Below, piece after piece: positions 1-8,343 of a stretch of 64,000 nucleotides of DNA (the stretch's first letter is position 1; each line of letters opens with the position of its first letter). The stretch covers positions 1-64,000 of the forward strand of contig CAYZED010000006.1 of assembly GCA_964477445.1 (NCBI GenBank). Reading direction: 5' to 3'. The notes under the pieces are model-generated. The model saw only the letters and a list, made by a program, of their open reading frames with translations. It had not been told where the DNA came from and did no database searches. Position numbers and translations under genes: made by a program. The DNA comes from CAYZED01 sp964477445. GTDB taxonomy: Bacteria > Bacillota > Clostridia > Lutisporales > Lutisporaceae.

Positions 1-60
1 GCGTCGGCGTTGGTGTCGGTGTCGGCGTTGGTGTCGGTGTCGGTGTCGGCGTTGGTGTCG
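1..60. repeat. GC-rich tandem repeat encoding (Thr-Pro)n
   Basis: Alternating GTCGGC/GTTGGT/GTCGGT units read on the minus strand as ACA/ACG-CCA/CCG codons, giving an uninterrupted Thr-Pro string. The tract is much more G+C-rich than its surroundings. It is the linker of the partial secreted protein in this position. Similar TP tails occur in the VanW protein near 58.8 kb and the membrane protein near 37.6 kb. Confidence 0.85.
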
Positions 61-511
61 TAGCAGGCTTAACAGCAATTACCGTTCTAAATCTACTCTG
101 AAACCGCTTCTTCAGCGTATTCCCGGCTAAATCTTTAACCGCAACAGCTGGAACAATTATTGTGTATTCCTTGTCTTTTTTTAAATCCTCTATAGGCATA
201 ATCTCAAGAGAATTACCAATTATCATTGGAATGATTGAAACTTCATGTTTTAAATTATCTACTAGTTTACAATCTTTAAATTTAGTAGTCCCTTTGATTT
301 TTTCACTGAATTTTAATTTGATAGAAGAGGTTGCTTCTATGTTTTTTGCCCCATTTTTCGGCAATACAGTTGTAACTGTGGGGCTTATCTTATCTGAATT
401 TTTAATAGATGCAAACGCATTTACAGGAATTGATGAAACCATAATCGAAATAATACAAACAGCGGCAATAATTTTCTTTGTGAAAAATCTTAAATCTCTT
501 AATTCTTTCAA
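1..511 (-). CDS. Secreted protein with bacterial Ig-like (Big_5) domain and Thr-Pro linker, 3' truncated
   Basis: The frame is open on the minus strand from a TTG at 509-511, preceded at a good distance by AGGAG, and runs off the window edge. Residues 1 to about 35 form a signal peptide: a basic start, a hydrophobic core, and a likely cleavage after a VNAFA-type motif. Residues of about 45-150 resemble a bacterial Ig-like domain of the SbsA/Big_5 type (PTVTTVLPKNGAKNIEA, then KDLAGNTL), found in cell-surface proteins. After this comes a strict Thr-Pro repeat that continues to position 1 and is probably a linker to a further domain outside the window. Secretion and linker are read from the sequence; the domain name is from family resemblance. 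Catalytic function, if any, is not visible. Confidence 0.75.
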   Translation of the reverse strand, partial: MKELRDLRFFTKKIIAAVCIISIMVSSIPVNAFASIKNSDKISPTVTTVLPKNGAKNIEATSSIKLKFSEKIKGTTKFKDCKLVDNLKHEVSIIPMIIGNSLEIMPIEDLKKDKEYTIIVPAVAVKDLAGNTLKKRFQSRFRTVIAVKPATTPTPTPTPTPTPTPTPTPT

Positions 512-606
512 AACTATACTCCTAATCATTAATTTTCCATGTAAATAATATCATATTGAAGTATAACTGTCATTAATAATTTCACTTTTAATAAGAAAAT
601 TCACCT

Positions 607-1467
607 TTAAACATTTTCAAACGCGCTAATATTCTCCCTTGCGAACTCCTCAAAAGTTCTCGGTTTTCTACCTGTTAATTCGAAAAAAGTATTTGCGACT
701 TGTTTTGCTGTCCCAAGTCTAGTCATGAAATATAATGCAACAGTTACATTAACATATTCCTTATCCAGTCCTCTATGATTAATATAATAGCTTCGATACC
801 TTAAGAAACCTGGCTTCTTGTATGAAATCTTTTTGTCCAAAATTTTGCTCAATATTTCAGCTATCTGATAATAATCTAGTGCTTCAGGCCCCGTAATTGT
901 GTGCGCTGTATTCTTAAATTTTTCCGGATTATGCAATAGTGTTGCGGTCGCAAATCCAATATCCGCTGCATCAATAAAGCTAGTTTTGCTTCGTCCTGCT
1001 GGTACGAAAATCTCACTATTTTCCCTAATTTCAACGGAGTGAATTCCAGATAAATTTTGCATAAAAAAACCAGGTCTTATATGTGCATACGGAATCCCAA
1101 GCTTCTCAATGTACTTTTCGATTTTGTGGTGAGGTGGAATTGTGTTTTTTTCAACTCCCATAAGCGAAAGAAAAGAAACAAGCTTGATATTATAGCTTTT
1201 CATTGAATCAATAAATGGATACAAATCCTCTGGTTTTCCTAAGTGAGGCGGGCGCATTAAAAACACTCTATCAACGCCATTTAGAGCGTTATCATACGTA
1301 TCTTTATCCGTGAAATCAAAATAGACCGATTCTACGCTTTGACCAAACATATTCTCTAACTTCTTTATATCTGTACCTGCTGCAACAACTTGTTCTCCAA
1401 GTTTCAACAATTCTGCAACGATAAAATTACCTACATTACCTGATGCTCCAGTCACTAAAATCTTCAT
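607..1467 (-). CDS. NmrA/atypical SDR family NAD(P)-binding oxidoreductase
   Basis: A 286-residue protein with the N-terminal Rossmann signature KILVTGASGNVGNFI of atypical short-chain dehydrogenases in the NmrA/YtfG group. These proteins bind NAD(P)H and act as quinone or isoflavone-type reductases or redox sensors. The length is normal for the family. GGAGATG lies just before the ATG. The gene starts a few bases after the stop of a broken DUF2089-like reading frame (1473-1640), so the two were probably one transcriptional unit. The substrate cannot be inferred from sequence. Confidence 0.85.
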   Translation of the reverse strand: MKILVTGASGNVGNFIVAELLKLGEQVVAAGTDIKKLENMFGQSVESVYFDFTDKDTYDNALNGVDRVFLMRPPHLGKPEDLYPFIDSMKSYNIKLVSFLSLMGVEKNTIPPHHKIEKYIEKLGIPYAHIRPGFFMQNLSGIHSVEIRENSEIFVPAGRSKTSFIDAADIGFATATLLHNPEKFKNTAHTITGPEALDYYQIAEILSKILDKKISYKKPGFLRYRSYYINHRGLDKEYVNVTVALYFMTRLGTAKQVANTFFELTGRKPRTFEEFARENISAFENV

Positions 1468-1472
1468 TTAAA

Positions 1473-1767
1473 TCATCTCCATTTTCTAATTAGCATTAAT
1501 TTATTTCTTGTATGTTCATTTGAGTACTCTTCACTTATTTGAATTTTTTGAATCAATCGATCAAGTCGCAATCGGACTGTCGGATATGTTACTGAATAAA
1601 TATTTGCAACTTCTTTTAGCGAGCCTGAATTATAGAGTGATTATTGTTTTGTTCAAATAAAAAAACACACCCACAAATTTATAATGAGCATTTTTAGATT
1701 TAAAATATTCGTCTATAGTAATATTGAATGTTATATTAGCCGAGAGAATCACATCAAATGATTTCAT
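1473..1767 (-). pseudogene. Decayed DUF2089-like HTH regulator
   Basis: The minus strand frame 1473-1640 has no start codon but encodes GSLKEVANIYSVTYPTVRLR followed by LDRLIQKIQ. This is the helix-turn-helix core typical of DUF2089 regulators. A separate frame 1630-1767 begins with ATG and ends in YKFVGVFFYLNKTIITL at the point where the first frame begins. The two frames overlap by a few bases and differ by one register, as expected for a frameshift in the middle of the HTH protein. The C-terminus also ends early in KLMLIRKWR. I infer a pseudogene; the family assignment rests on the HTH segment. It probably once regulated the adjacent NmrA-type gene. Confidence 0.55.
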
Positions 1768-1818
1768 GCAAGGCTTTATGAATCCAAATTCTATATGATT
1801 GATATTTATATGATTAGT

Positions 1819-4432
1819 TTAATACTTAACAATTTTATAAAAAAACTTTTTAACAATTTCAGTTACAGCTATATAACTTATGACAATAGCAACTAACATT
1901 AAAAGAATCCAAACAGGTAGTGGTTCAAACCCAAGTAATCCTGCCACTGGAGTATAAGGTAGAAGCATAGTAATGCCAATAATAAAGAAAGTTGCAAAAG
2001 CTAGTTTCTTCCCCGGCACGCTCTTATAAAAAGTCTTTCTAGTCCTAATTACCAAAACTATTATTGAGGCGGATACCACAGACTCAACAAACCAACCTGT
2101 CTGAAATTGAATTTGTGATGCTTTTGCAATATAGATTAGAACCCCAAATGTTAAGTAATCAAAAATTGAACTAATTAGACCAAAAGTCAGCATGAATTTG
2201 CGAATGAATTTTATATTCCATCTCCTCGGCTTCATAATGAGTTCTTGATCAACTGAGTCCGAAGCGATAGTCATCTCCGGAAAATCCGTCAGTAAATTTG
2301 TCAAAAGAATTTGTTTTGGTAGTAAAGGAAGAAATGGTAAGAACAAAGAAGCCCCGGCCATACTAAACATATTACCAAAATTTGCGCTAGTAGCCATAAA
2401 TACATATTTCAAAGTGTTCGCAAAAGTAATTCTACCTGACTTAACACCATCAATTAGTACCTTTAGATCTTTTTCAAGCAACACAATATCAGCGGCTTCT
2501 TTCGCTACATCCGNNNNNNNNNNNNNNNNNNNNNNNNNNNNNNNNNNNNNNNNNNNNNNNNNNNNNNNNNNNNNNNNNNNNNNNNNNNNNNNNNNNAATA
2601 CTAACATCCGCTGCATGAAGGGCAGACGCGTCATTAATTCCATCACCCATATATCCAACAACATATCCTGCTTTTTTTAGTGCAATTATGATTCGCTCCT
2701 TCTGATTTGGCTCTATTTCTGCAAAAATTGACACATCAGAAACTTGCTTAAGCAAGGCACTATCGCTCATTTGATGTAAATCTGGACCAGTTAAAATTTT
2801 ATTATCAGTAATTCCTATTTGCGAAACAATATTTGCTGCTATAAATCTATTATCTCCTGTAATAATATTTGGCTTGTATTTTGTCCTTCACTGTAGAAAT
2901 GTCGATTATTTTGCCATCGCCCATTTCTGCTTTTGTGCAAACTGTTAAGACGTTTTGTAGGGCACCTTTTGTAATAACTATTCGTTTTTTATCATTTGAC
3001 GAAGCTATATTATTTGATGTAGTGTTTTCATTTGTGTTTGCGCTTTCATTTGTGGTTGCACTTTTATTTGTGGTTGCACTTTGATTTGTGCTTGCGCTTT
3101 CATTTGTGTTTGCGCTTTCATTTGTGGTTGCGCTTTGATTTGTGCTTGCGCTTTCATTTGTGTTTGCGCTTTCATTTGTGGTTGCACTTTGATTTGTGCT
3201 TGTACTTTCAGGTCCTGAAACAAGTATACTCAGTCTTTTTCGAATAAAATCATATGGCTCTTCATCCAATTTTTTATATGCAGAAATATCAAACTTCTTG
3301 TGATTTCTTATAGCTGCATCAATAGGATTAACAAAACCCGACTCAAATGAAGCATTTATATATGCATACATGAGGATTTTGTCTCTGTCCCATCGATATC
3401 AAGAGCTGCTTGAAGTTGCACTATGCCATCCGTGAGTGTGCCCGTTTTGTCTGAACAAAGAACATCCATGCTCCCAAAATTTTCGATTGAAGCTAAGCGT
3501 TTAACGATAACCTTAACTTTTGCCATTGCTTTTGCTCCATGCGCTAGATTGATGCTTATAATAGCTGGTAGCAACTGGGGAGTTAACCCCACTGCCAGAG
3601 CTAGAGAAAACAAAAACGAATCTAAGGCAGGTCTTTTTAGGAGGACATTAATCGCAAAAATTATTATAACCAATAANNNNNNNNNNAACACCGACTTCAA
3701 ACTCTGTTTCTGCAGGTCTCAACTTTAATTTTTCAGATATCTTTCCGAACTCGGTGTCTTTACCTGTAGAAATAACCATCGCTTTACCACTTCCACTGAT
3801 AACATGCGTTCCCATCCACAAGCAATTTTTTCGTTCTGCAAGAGTAGTGTTCTCTGGAAGTACCCCAACTTCTTTTTCTAATGGAAAAGTTTCTCCAGTC
3901 AAAGTAGCTTCATCAACAAAAAGCAAATTAGACTCAACTAATATGCAATCTGCTGGTATTACGTCTCCTGCCTTTAGTATTACTATGTCGCCAGGCACAA
4001 TTTCTTCGGTACTTACTTGTGCGGATACGCCGTTACGAAGAACATTCACTTTTATATTCACTAACGCTAAAAGTTTTTCGACAGCATTGCTAGCGCCATA
4101 TTCTTGCCAAAATCCTAAAAGTCCGCTAATTAGGACAATAGAAAATATAATTAATGCATCTACAAAATCCTTAACAAATATTGATAAACCAATCGCAAAT
4201 AATAGAATTATAATAATTGGACTTTTAAACTGCGATAAAAAAAGCCCCAATGTACTATTTTTTTCTTTGACTTCAAAGAATTCAGTCCGTATGTCTCCAA
4301 TCTCTTTTTTGCCTCTTGATCATTTAGCCCGCTATCCCTGGCTTTAAGTTGTTCAAAAATAGTCTCAATGGATAGTGTCCAAAACTTTTGTTTTTCAACG
4401 GTCAAATATGTCACCCCTCTCTGAGCTGTCAT
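1819..4432 (-). pseudogene. mgtA: MgtA-type Mg2+-translocating P-type ATPase, multiply disrupted
   Basis: Segments in order are the cation-ATPase N-terminus (4208-4432), the actuator domain with DEATLTGET (3687-4250), the M4 and phosphorylation site CSDKTGTLTDG (3356-3676), the nucleotide-binding domain with ITKGAL (2850-3371), MGDGINDASAL (2597-2860) and the C-terminal membrane domain (1819-2513). An intact MgtA is about 900 residues and imports Mg2+. Lesions: a one-base loss in an A7 run near 4255; a one-base loss in an A4 run near 3380; a gap at 3677-3686; about 70-90 residues missing with a frame change near 2860, between TVKDKIQ and NIITGD; and 83 Ns at 2514-2596 where only about ten residues should be missing. 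No M-box leader is visible upstream. Either a real pseudogene or a poor assembly of an intact gene. Confidence 0.8.
3022..3207. repeat. 18-bp tandem repeat inside mgtA, encoding TN(E/Q/K)SA(N/S/T) units
   Basis: About ten copies of an 18-bp unit, organised as a 54-bp higher-order repeat, encode six-residue hydrophilic units such as TNESAN, TNESAS and TNQSAT on the minus strand. Both flanks are MgtA sequence in the same frame: YDFIRKRLSILVSG before, and KKRIVITKGALQNVL after. The insertion of roughly 60 residues therefore sits inside the nucleotide-binding domain. Confidence 0.9.
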
Positions 4433-4492
4433 TTACAATTCGCAAGTCTATATTCAATTATATAGTATTTCATATGCTTTTAGTAACAACAG

Positions 4493-4526
4493 AAAAACAA
4501 AAACCTCTTATAGATTAAGAGGTTTT
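4493..4526 (-). terminator. Rho-independent terminator
   Basis: On the minus strand a 10-bp perfect stem (AAACCTCTTA with TAAGAGGTTT, five-base loop) is followed by a T-rich tract. It lies downstream of the gene ending at 4585. Confidence 0.8.
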
Positions 4527-4584
4527 AATATATTTAGTATTCATTTATAGCTCTTTTGTGTTATCGATGGGTTTCGCAAACGTC

Positions 4585-5325
4585 TTATTTTACTATTTTT
4601 GTAATATCAAATTCAACTCTTTCGTCATAGTTATAATTCACTTCAAACTGAAAATATATTTTATCTCCCGAAAGGACTTGATTAGTAAACACATACTTAA
4701 CTTTTATTTCTTTTGATTCTCCTGCATTTACTTTCATACTTGAATACAGTGGATAAAAGCCAAATCGCTCAGCGCCCAATGCATTGGTACCCCCTGGAGA
4801 ATATAACCCGCCATTTGATGGTCCACCACTCCATGTGATATCAAAGTTCATACTCTTTAAATCTAAATCTTTTTTTGCTTTAATCGTGTAATCTACTATG
4901 GCAAATTTCGCTTCACTCATTTTTTCGTCTGAATTAGATTTATTAAGCCATGTCCCTTCACTTGCTTTTCCAAAATCTTGATCTCCCACTAGTACCTGAT
5001 TTAGTGTTACCGTAAAATTAGGATTTGTATTTATGGTTTCATTTACTTTAAACACTTTACCTTTGTACATGCCGTAATCCGTGTCAACTACAACAGATGG
5101 GGTACTTGTTGGCTCAGTGGTGCTGCTCGGCTGAGTAGTACTTGTGTTAACATTCGCACCCTCATCAGTTTTTGGAGTTGATTTTACTGTAACTACACCA
5201 ATAAAAATTATAATCAAGAACATCAAAATCCATATCACAATTGATTTTATGAAACCAGTCCTAAAAAATGCTTTCTTTTTAATCGGTTCGTATCCGTCTT
5301 GATCCTGATTAAAATCATCACTCAT
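4585..5325 (-). CDS. Membrane-anchored extracytoplasmic protein, DUF4352-like
   Basis: The start is taken at the ATG at 5323-5325 (MSDDFNQDQ) because GGAGG lies six bases upstream. Residues 1-30 are cytoplasmic and charged. One membrane helix follows at about 31-52 (IVIWILMFLIIIFIGVV), then a Thr/Ser/Pro-rich linker (TSTTQPSSTTEPTSTPS), then an extracellular beta-rich domain of about 160 residues. The domain resembles the telokin-like DUF4352 family seen on Firmicute cell surfaces. The upstream start codons of the same frame overlap the end of the QueD-like gene, so the two are likely co-transcribed. A terminator follows. The function is unknown; the domain name is tentative. Confidence 0.75.
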   Translation of the reverse strand: MSDDFNQDQDGYEPIKKKAFFRTGFIKSIVIWILMFLIIIFIGVVTVKSTPKTDEGANVNTSTTQPSSTTEPTSTPSVVVDTDYGMYKGKVFKVNETINTNPNFTVTLNQVLVGDQDFGKASEGTWLNKSNSDEKMSEAKFAIVDYTIKAKKDLDLKSMNFDITWSGGPSNGGLYSPGGTNALGAERFGFYPLYSSMKVNAGESKEIKVKYVFTNQVLSGDKIYFQFEVNYNYDERVEFDITKIVK

Positions 5326-5350
5326 AACTGTACCTCCACGAAATATTTTT

Positions 5351-5845
5351 TTACTTAAACTCTTTCGAAGCTGCATTCATCGAAGACGAGCGAAAGGTAA
5401 TTTTTTTTATTTGCATCTTGTCTTTAAGTAACTCATAAAATAGTTCACAAAGATTTTCACAAGTAGATACTTTTTTTGTTACAACTATTCTGTATTCAGG
5501 GTAAGACCAAGCAAGTTCATGGTCTATCTTCTTAAGTGGGACACAGTTCTCTGGATCATTATTAATGCCCTCTTTTTTATATACTTCAATTACGGCCTCA
5601 AGAAGTGGATCTCCTTCTTGATATAACGATGCATGGTGGAAGTGATCACAAACTTCCCATGCTTTCTTGAATCCATCTTTACAGGCGTGTGCAAATCCTG
5701 TTACAGGATCAACAGTGTCTTCGAGCTCAATGGTTAATAGTCCAGAGTGACCATGTAAGTGTTTTGCTTCTCTTGGCCAATTCATGAACCTATGAGCATA
5801 TTGGAAATCAAGGTTAACAATTGAAGTGTACTTGTTGTTAGACAT
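5351..5845 (-). CDS. 6-pyruvoyl-tetrahydropterin synthase/QueD-like protein lacking the catalytic Cys
   Basis: This 164-residue protein has the T-fold signature of PTPS/QueD enzymes: FQYAHRF supplies one zinc His and LHGH the other two. The STCENLCELFYELL segment matches the family's PTxENLA region, and an Asp-His pair occurs at CDHFHH. Canonical QueD enzymes carry a catalytic Cys four residues before HGH (CxxxHGH); here that position is Ala (AKHLHGH). The fold and zinc site look intact but standard QueD chemistry is doubtful. No other queuosine genes are nearby. AAAGGAGG precedes the ATG. The leader shares a 30-bp element with the histidine kinase gene. Confidence 0.8.
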   Translation of the reverse strand: MSNNKYTSIVNLDFQYAHRFMNWPREAKHLHGHSGLLTIELEDTVDPVTGFAHACKDGFKKAWEVCDHFHHASLYQEGDPLLEAVIEVYKKEGINNDPENCVPLKKIDHELAWSYPEYRIVVTKKVSTCENLCELFYELLKDKMQIKKITFRSSSMNAASKEFK

Positions 5846-5862
5846 GATAAATTCCTCCTTTT

Positions 5863-5892
5863 ATAATAATTAGCAATAGAGTTATTTAGTTC
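5863..5892 (-). promoter_or_regulatory. Conserved 30-bp leader element, copy 1
   Basis: This segment matches 7107-7136 at 28 of 30 positions and lies directly upstream of the Shine-Dalgarno sequence of the QueD-like gene. On the minus strand it reads GAACTAAATAACTC followed by TATTGCTAATTATTAT. A shared operator, promoter part or leader RNA element is possible. Confidence 0.5.
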
Positions 5893-5934
5893 TCATAGAT
5901 GCAAAAACATCTTATAATATTAATCTTCATAATA

Positions 5935-7089
5935 TTAATTTGCTTCTAAAACCCTAGGCAATCGCAGACAAAAAGTGGTTCCTTTATCTTCTTCGGAGAC
6001 AAAAGTTATCTCTCCTTTTAAGTACTGTTCAGTAAACAATTTTATACTATATGTCCCAAGCCCACGATTTACACCTTTTGTTGAAAATGATCTTTGGAAA
6101 ATCTGCAGTTTTACTTCTTCGGACATTATTGTTTCATTATATACGCAAAAATTTACAGTTTCTTCCGATTCACTACAATAAACTAATATCTCCATTCCTT
6201 TACTAACAGCTTCAATTGCGTTTTTTAAGAGATTTTCAAAAATACGTCCTAAAATTATTTTGTCTGTATAAAAATCAAAGTCTTTACTATCCTCTTTTAG
6301 TTTTATGGACTTCCCTGAAGTAATATCATTTGTCATATATGCTTTAATTCTTTTGTTCAAAAAGTCGATAGAATTTATTTTTGATACCTTAAGTTGAAGC
6401 TTTCCGTTTTCCGCTAGATATAAGTCTCTTTGAGAAAGAATTTGTTCAAACAACTCACTTGCATTTTCATCAAGCAACGTAATAATATCAGTAGATACTT
6501 TTACAGAATCATTGTTTATAGACTCTGATTTAATTAGGTCTATCAATCCTGTTATTCCACTAATTTTATTAATAACATCGTGATAAAAAACTTTTTCAAT
6601 TAATTCTCTTCTTATTCTGTTACTGATATCAGTTATACTCAAAAGTGTAAAAATCTCACCTTCAAAGTTAACTGATATGGCAGATATGTTCAAATCAAAG
6701 CTCCTCAAATTTTGCTTTTCACCTACAGTTAATCGAACCTCACTATTTACCTTATATTTCACTTTTCTACTTTTCAAAACTGTATTAACAGCGCCACAAT
6801 ATCTACAAGCTTCTGATGTCCCGCATCCATTCTCGTTATCCGTAGCATGAATACAGCCAAATAGCTCTCCTGGCCTTAAACCAATAATATTTAATTCTGT
6901 ATCAATACCTAAAAAATTAAATAGACTTTCATTTGCAAAAACAATCTGTCTATCTTTGTTTAAAATCAATGCAATATCAGTAGCAACATGAATAATTTCA
7001 CTTAACAAATTGCTCTTTTGAATTAATTTTGTTTGCTTTACAATTTCAATGTCATTCGATCTTTCAGGTGATGCATAATCTGTATCCAT
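5935..7089 (-). CDS. PAS-domain sensor histidine kinase with a Cys-rich insert
   Basis: The start is the ATG at 7087-7089, behind GAGGTGG; an in-frame TTG six codons earlier overlaps that site. Residues about 30-155 form a PAS domain containing four Cys in a GC-IHA-x6-GCGTSEACRYCGA arrangement (C79, C89, C95, C98 by this start). In related bacterial PAS kinases this motif suggests a metal, Fe-S or redox centre. The probable phosphoacceptor is H170 in FYHDVINKISGI, which is of the Spo0B/CitA type rather than the classical HisKA. The C-terminal 130 residues form a HATPase with the N-box LKNAIEAV and the G-box NRGLGTYSIKLF. There are no membrane segments, so the sensor is cytoplasmic. No response regulator is adjacent, so it is an orphan kinase. 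Confidence 0.85.
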   Translation of the reverse strand: MDTDYASPERSNDIEIVKQTKLIQKSNLLSEIIHVATDIALILNKDRQIVFANESLFNFLGIDTELNIIGLRPGELFGCIHATDNENGCGTSEACRYCGAVNTVLKSRKVKYKVNSEVRLTVGEKQNLRSFDLNISAISVNFEGEIFTLLSITDISNRIRRELIEKVFYHDVINKISGITGLIDLIKSESINNDSVKVSTDIITLLDENASELFEQILSQRDLYLAENGKLQLKVSKINSIDFLNKRIKAYMTNDITSGKSIKLKEDSKDFDFYTDKIILGRIFENLLKNAIEAVSKGMEILVYCSESEETVNFCVYNETIMSEEVKLQIFQRSFSTKGVNRGLGTYSIKLFTEQYLKGEITFVSEEDKGTTFCLRLPRVLEAN

Positions 7090-7106
7090 AACTAAATTCC
7101 ACCTCA

Positions 7107-7136
7107 ATAATAATTAGCAATAGAGCTATATAGTTC
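7107..7136 (-). promoter_or_regulatory. Conserved 30-bp leader element, copy 2
   Basis: This copy is nearly identical to 5863-5892 and is placed equivalently, just before the Shine-Dalgarno of the histidine kinase gene. In this copy the upstream part is a near-palindrome, GAACTATATAGCTC. The symmetry and conservation outside coding DNA point to a regulatory role. Confidence 0.5.
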
Positions 7137-7179
7137 AAATTAGAAATAATATTATATTAATTATACCATAATACTCATA

Positions 7180-7989
7180 TCATCCTAAAGCAACATCTAA
7201 AAACATCATTACTGCAAATCCCAAAATAGTTCCCATAGTTGCAAAATCAGAATTACCACTTGACTGTGCTTCTGGTATTAACTCTTCTACAACAACATAA
7301 ATCATAGCACCTGCTGCAAATGCGAGCGCATATGGTAAAAGAGGTCTCATTGCTAATACAGAAAGTGCACCGATCACGCCCGCAATTGGTTCAACAATTC
7401 CTGAAGCTTGACCATAAAAGAAACTTTTTCTTCTAGAAAGTCCCTCTCTTCTCAAAGGTATAGATACTGCTGCTCCTTCAGGAAAGTTTTGAATACCTAT
7501 GCCTATTGCTAGTGCGATAGCACCAGCTAGTGTTGCAGATGGAATTCCAGCTGCAACAGCACCAAAAGCTACTCCAACTGCTAATCCTTCTGGTATATTA
7601 TGCAAAGTAATTGCCGAGACTAAGAGTATGCTTCTATTCCAACTCGTTTTGATCCCTTCAGCCTTATTAGTTGGCATACCTATGTGAACATGTGGAAGTA
7701 TCGAATCAACTAACTTCAAAAAACCTGCTCCAACAAGAAAACCTATCAAAGGAGCTAGCCATGGTAAATTCCCTGCTTCTTCTGACATTTCAATTGCAGG
7801 TGCAAGTAATGACCAATAGCTCGCAGCTATCATAACACCAGCTGCAAATCCTAGCATTGAATCTAGTACTTTACGGTTAATTGTCTTAAAAAAGAAAACA
7901 AGACTGGCCCCAACGGCAGTAAGAAACCAAGTAAATAATGTAGCTAATAAAGCCTGAACTAATGGATTTAATCCTAAAATAAAACTCAT
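7180..7989 (-). CDS. ZIP family metal transporter (GufA/ZupT-like)
   Basis: A 269-residue integral membrane protein with about eight hydrophobic segments. The two ZIP metal-binding helices are plain: HNIPEGLAVG and QNFPEGAAVSIPLRREG. A His-rich stretch (LPHVHIG) in the cytoplasmic loop between helices 3 and 4 is also typical. Family members take up Zn2+, Fe2+ or Mn2+ along the gradient. The length is normal and no lesion is visible. Its neighbours on both sides are separated by untranslated leaders, so it is probably monocistronic. Confidence 0.9.
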   Translation of the reverse strand: MSFILGLNPLVQALLATLFTWFLTAVGASLVFFFKTINRKVLDSMLGFAAGVMIAASYWSLLAPAIEMSEEAGNLPWLAPLIGFLVGAGFLKLVDSILPHVHIGMPTNKAEGIKTSWNRSILLVSAITLHNIPEGLAVGVAFGAVAAGIPSATLAGAIALAIGIGIQNFPEGAAVSIPLRREGLSRRKSFFYGQASGIVEPIAGVIGALSVLAMRPLLPYALAFAAGAMIYVVVEELIPEAQSSGNSDFATMGTILGFAVMMFLDVALG

Positions 7990-8071
7990 ATATTTACCTC
8001 TCTCATTGAAATATTCTATTTAGTATTTATAAAAATACATCATTGCTTTATATGATTATTTTTACCAATCT

Positions 8072-8275
8072 TTATAACTGTTGCTGTTTTTTTGAGAAAA
8101 AAATCGAAGCTGCAATACTTGTAATTAGTATCGAAAATATTATACCAAGAGACCATTCAATCGGGATGTGAAAATCAAAGATCAATACAGAAAGCTTTAT
8201 TCCTTTTAACAAAAAATTTCTCCCCCTCCAAGTTATCCGTAATTGAAATAATTTTTGCTAGAAGTTTTTTTTAAT
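8072..8275 (-). pseudogene. Remnant of a second terC gene with internal deletion
   Basis: Two pieces of a TerC protein can be read on the minus strand. The first, KIISITDNLEGEKFFVKRNK, matches KIIPITDTLEGEKFFVRRNK of the intact TerC at 15343-16173. The second, GIKLSVLIFDFHIPIEWSLG and onwards to a stop at 8072, matches the intact C-terminus GIKLSILIFHIKIPIELSLG. The roughly 100 residues that separate these segments in the intact gene are absent, and the pieces are in different frames. The joint lies at a GGAATAAA/GGTATAAA similarity, suggesting a short-homology deletion. There is no start region. Confidence 0.85.
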
Positions 8276-8312
8276 AACTACTATAATAACTACAATTTTA
8301 ACAAATACATAT

Positions 8313-8340
8313 AAAAAACCGACATTATCCAATGCCGATT
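8313..8340 (-). terminator. Rho-independent terminator after the GGDEF gene
   Basis: On the minus strand CGGCATT-GGAT-AATGTCG forms a hairpin with one G-T pair and is followed by TTTTTT. It starts three bases after the stop of the diguanylate cyclase gene. Confidence 0.75.
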
Positions 8341-8343
8341 GTT

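Noticed and set aside
162..548. Plus-strand open frame opposite the partial secreted protein
   Set aside because: The minus-strand frame has a signal peptide, Ig-like domain, TP linker and a ribosome-binding site; the plus frame has none of these.
3022..3207. CRISPR-like array
   Set aside because: The 18-bp units are contiguous without unique spacers and are coding repeats inside mgtA.
4245..4262. Programmed frameshift in the A7 run of mgtA
   Set aside because: Further breaks and missing segments downstream make mutation or sequencing error more likely than recoding.
4433..4492. M-box Mg2+ riboswitch before mgtA
   Set aside because: The leader is short and shows none of the conserved M-box elements.
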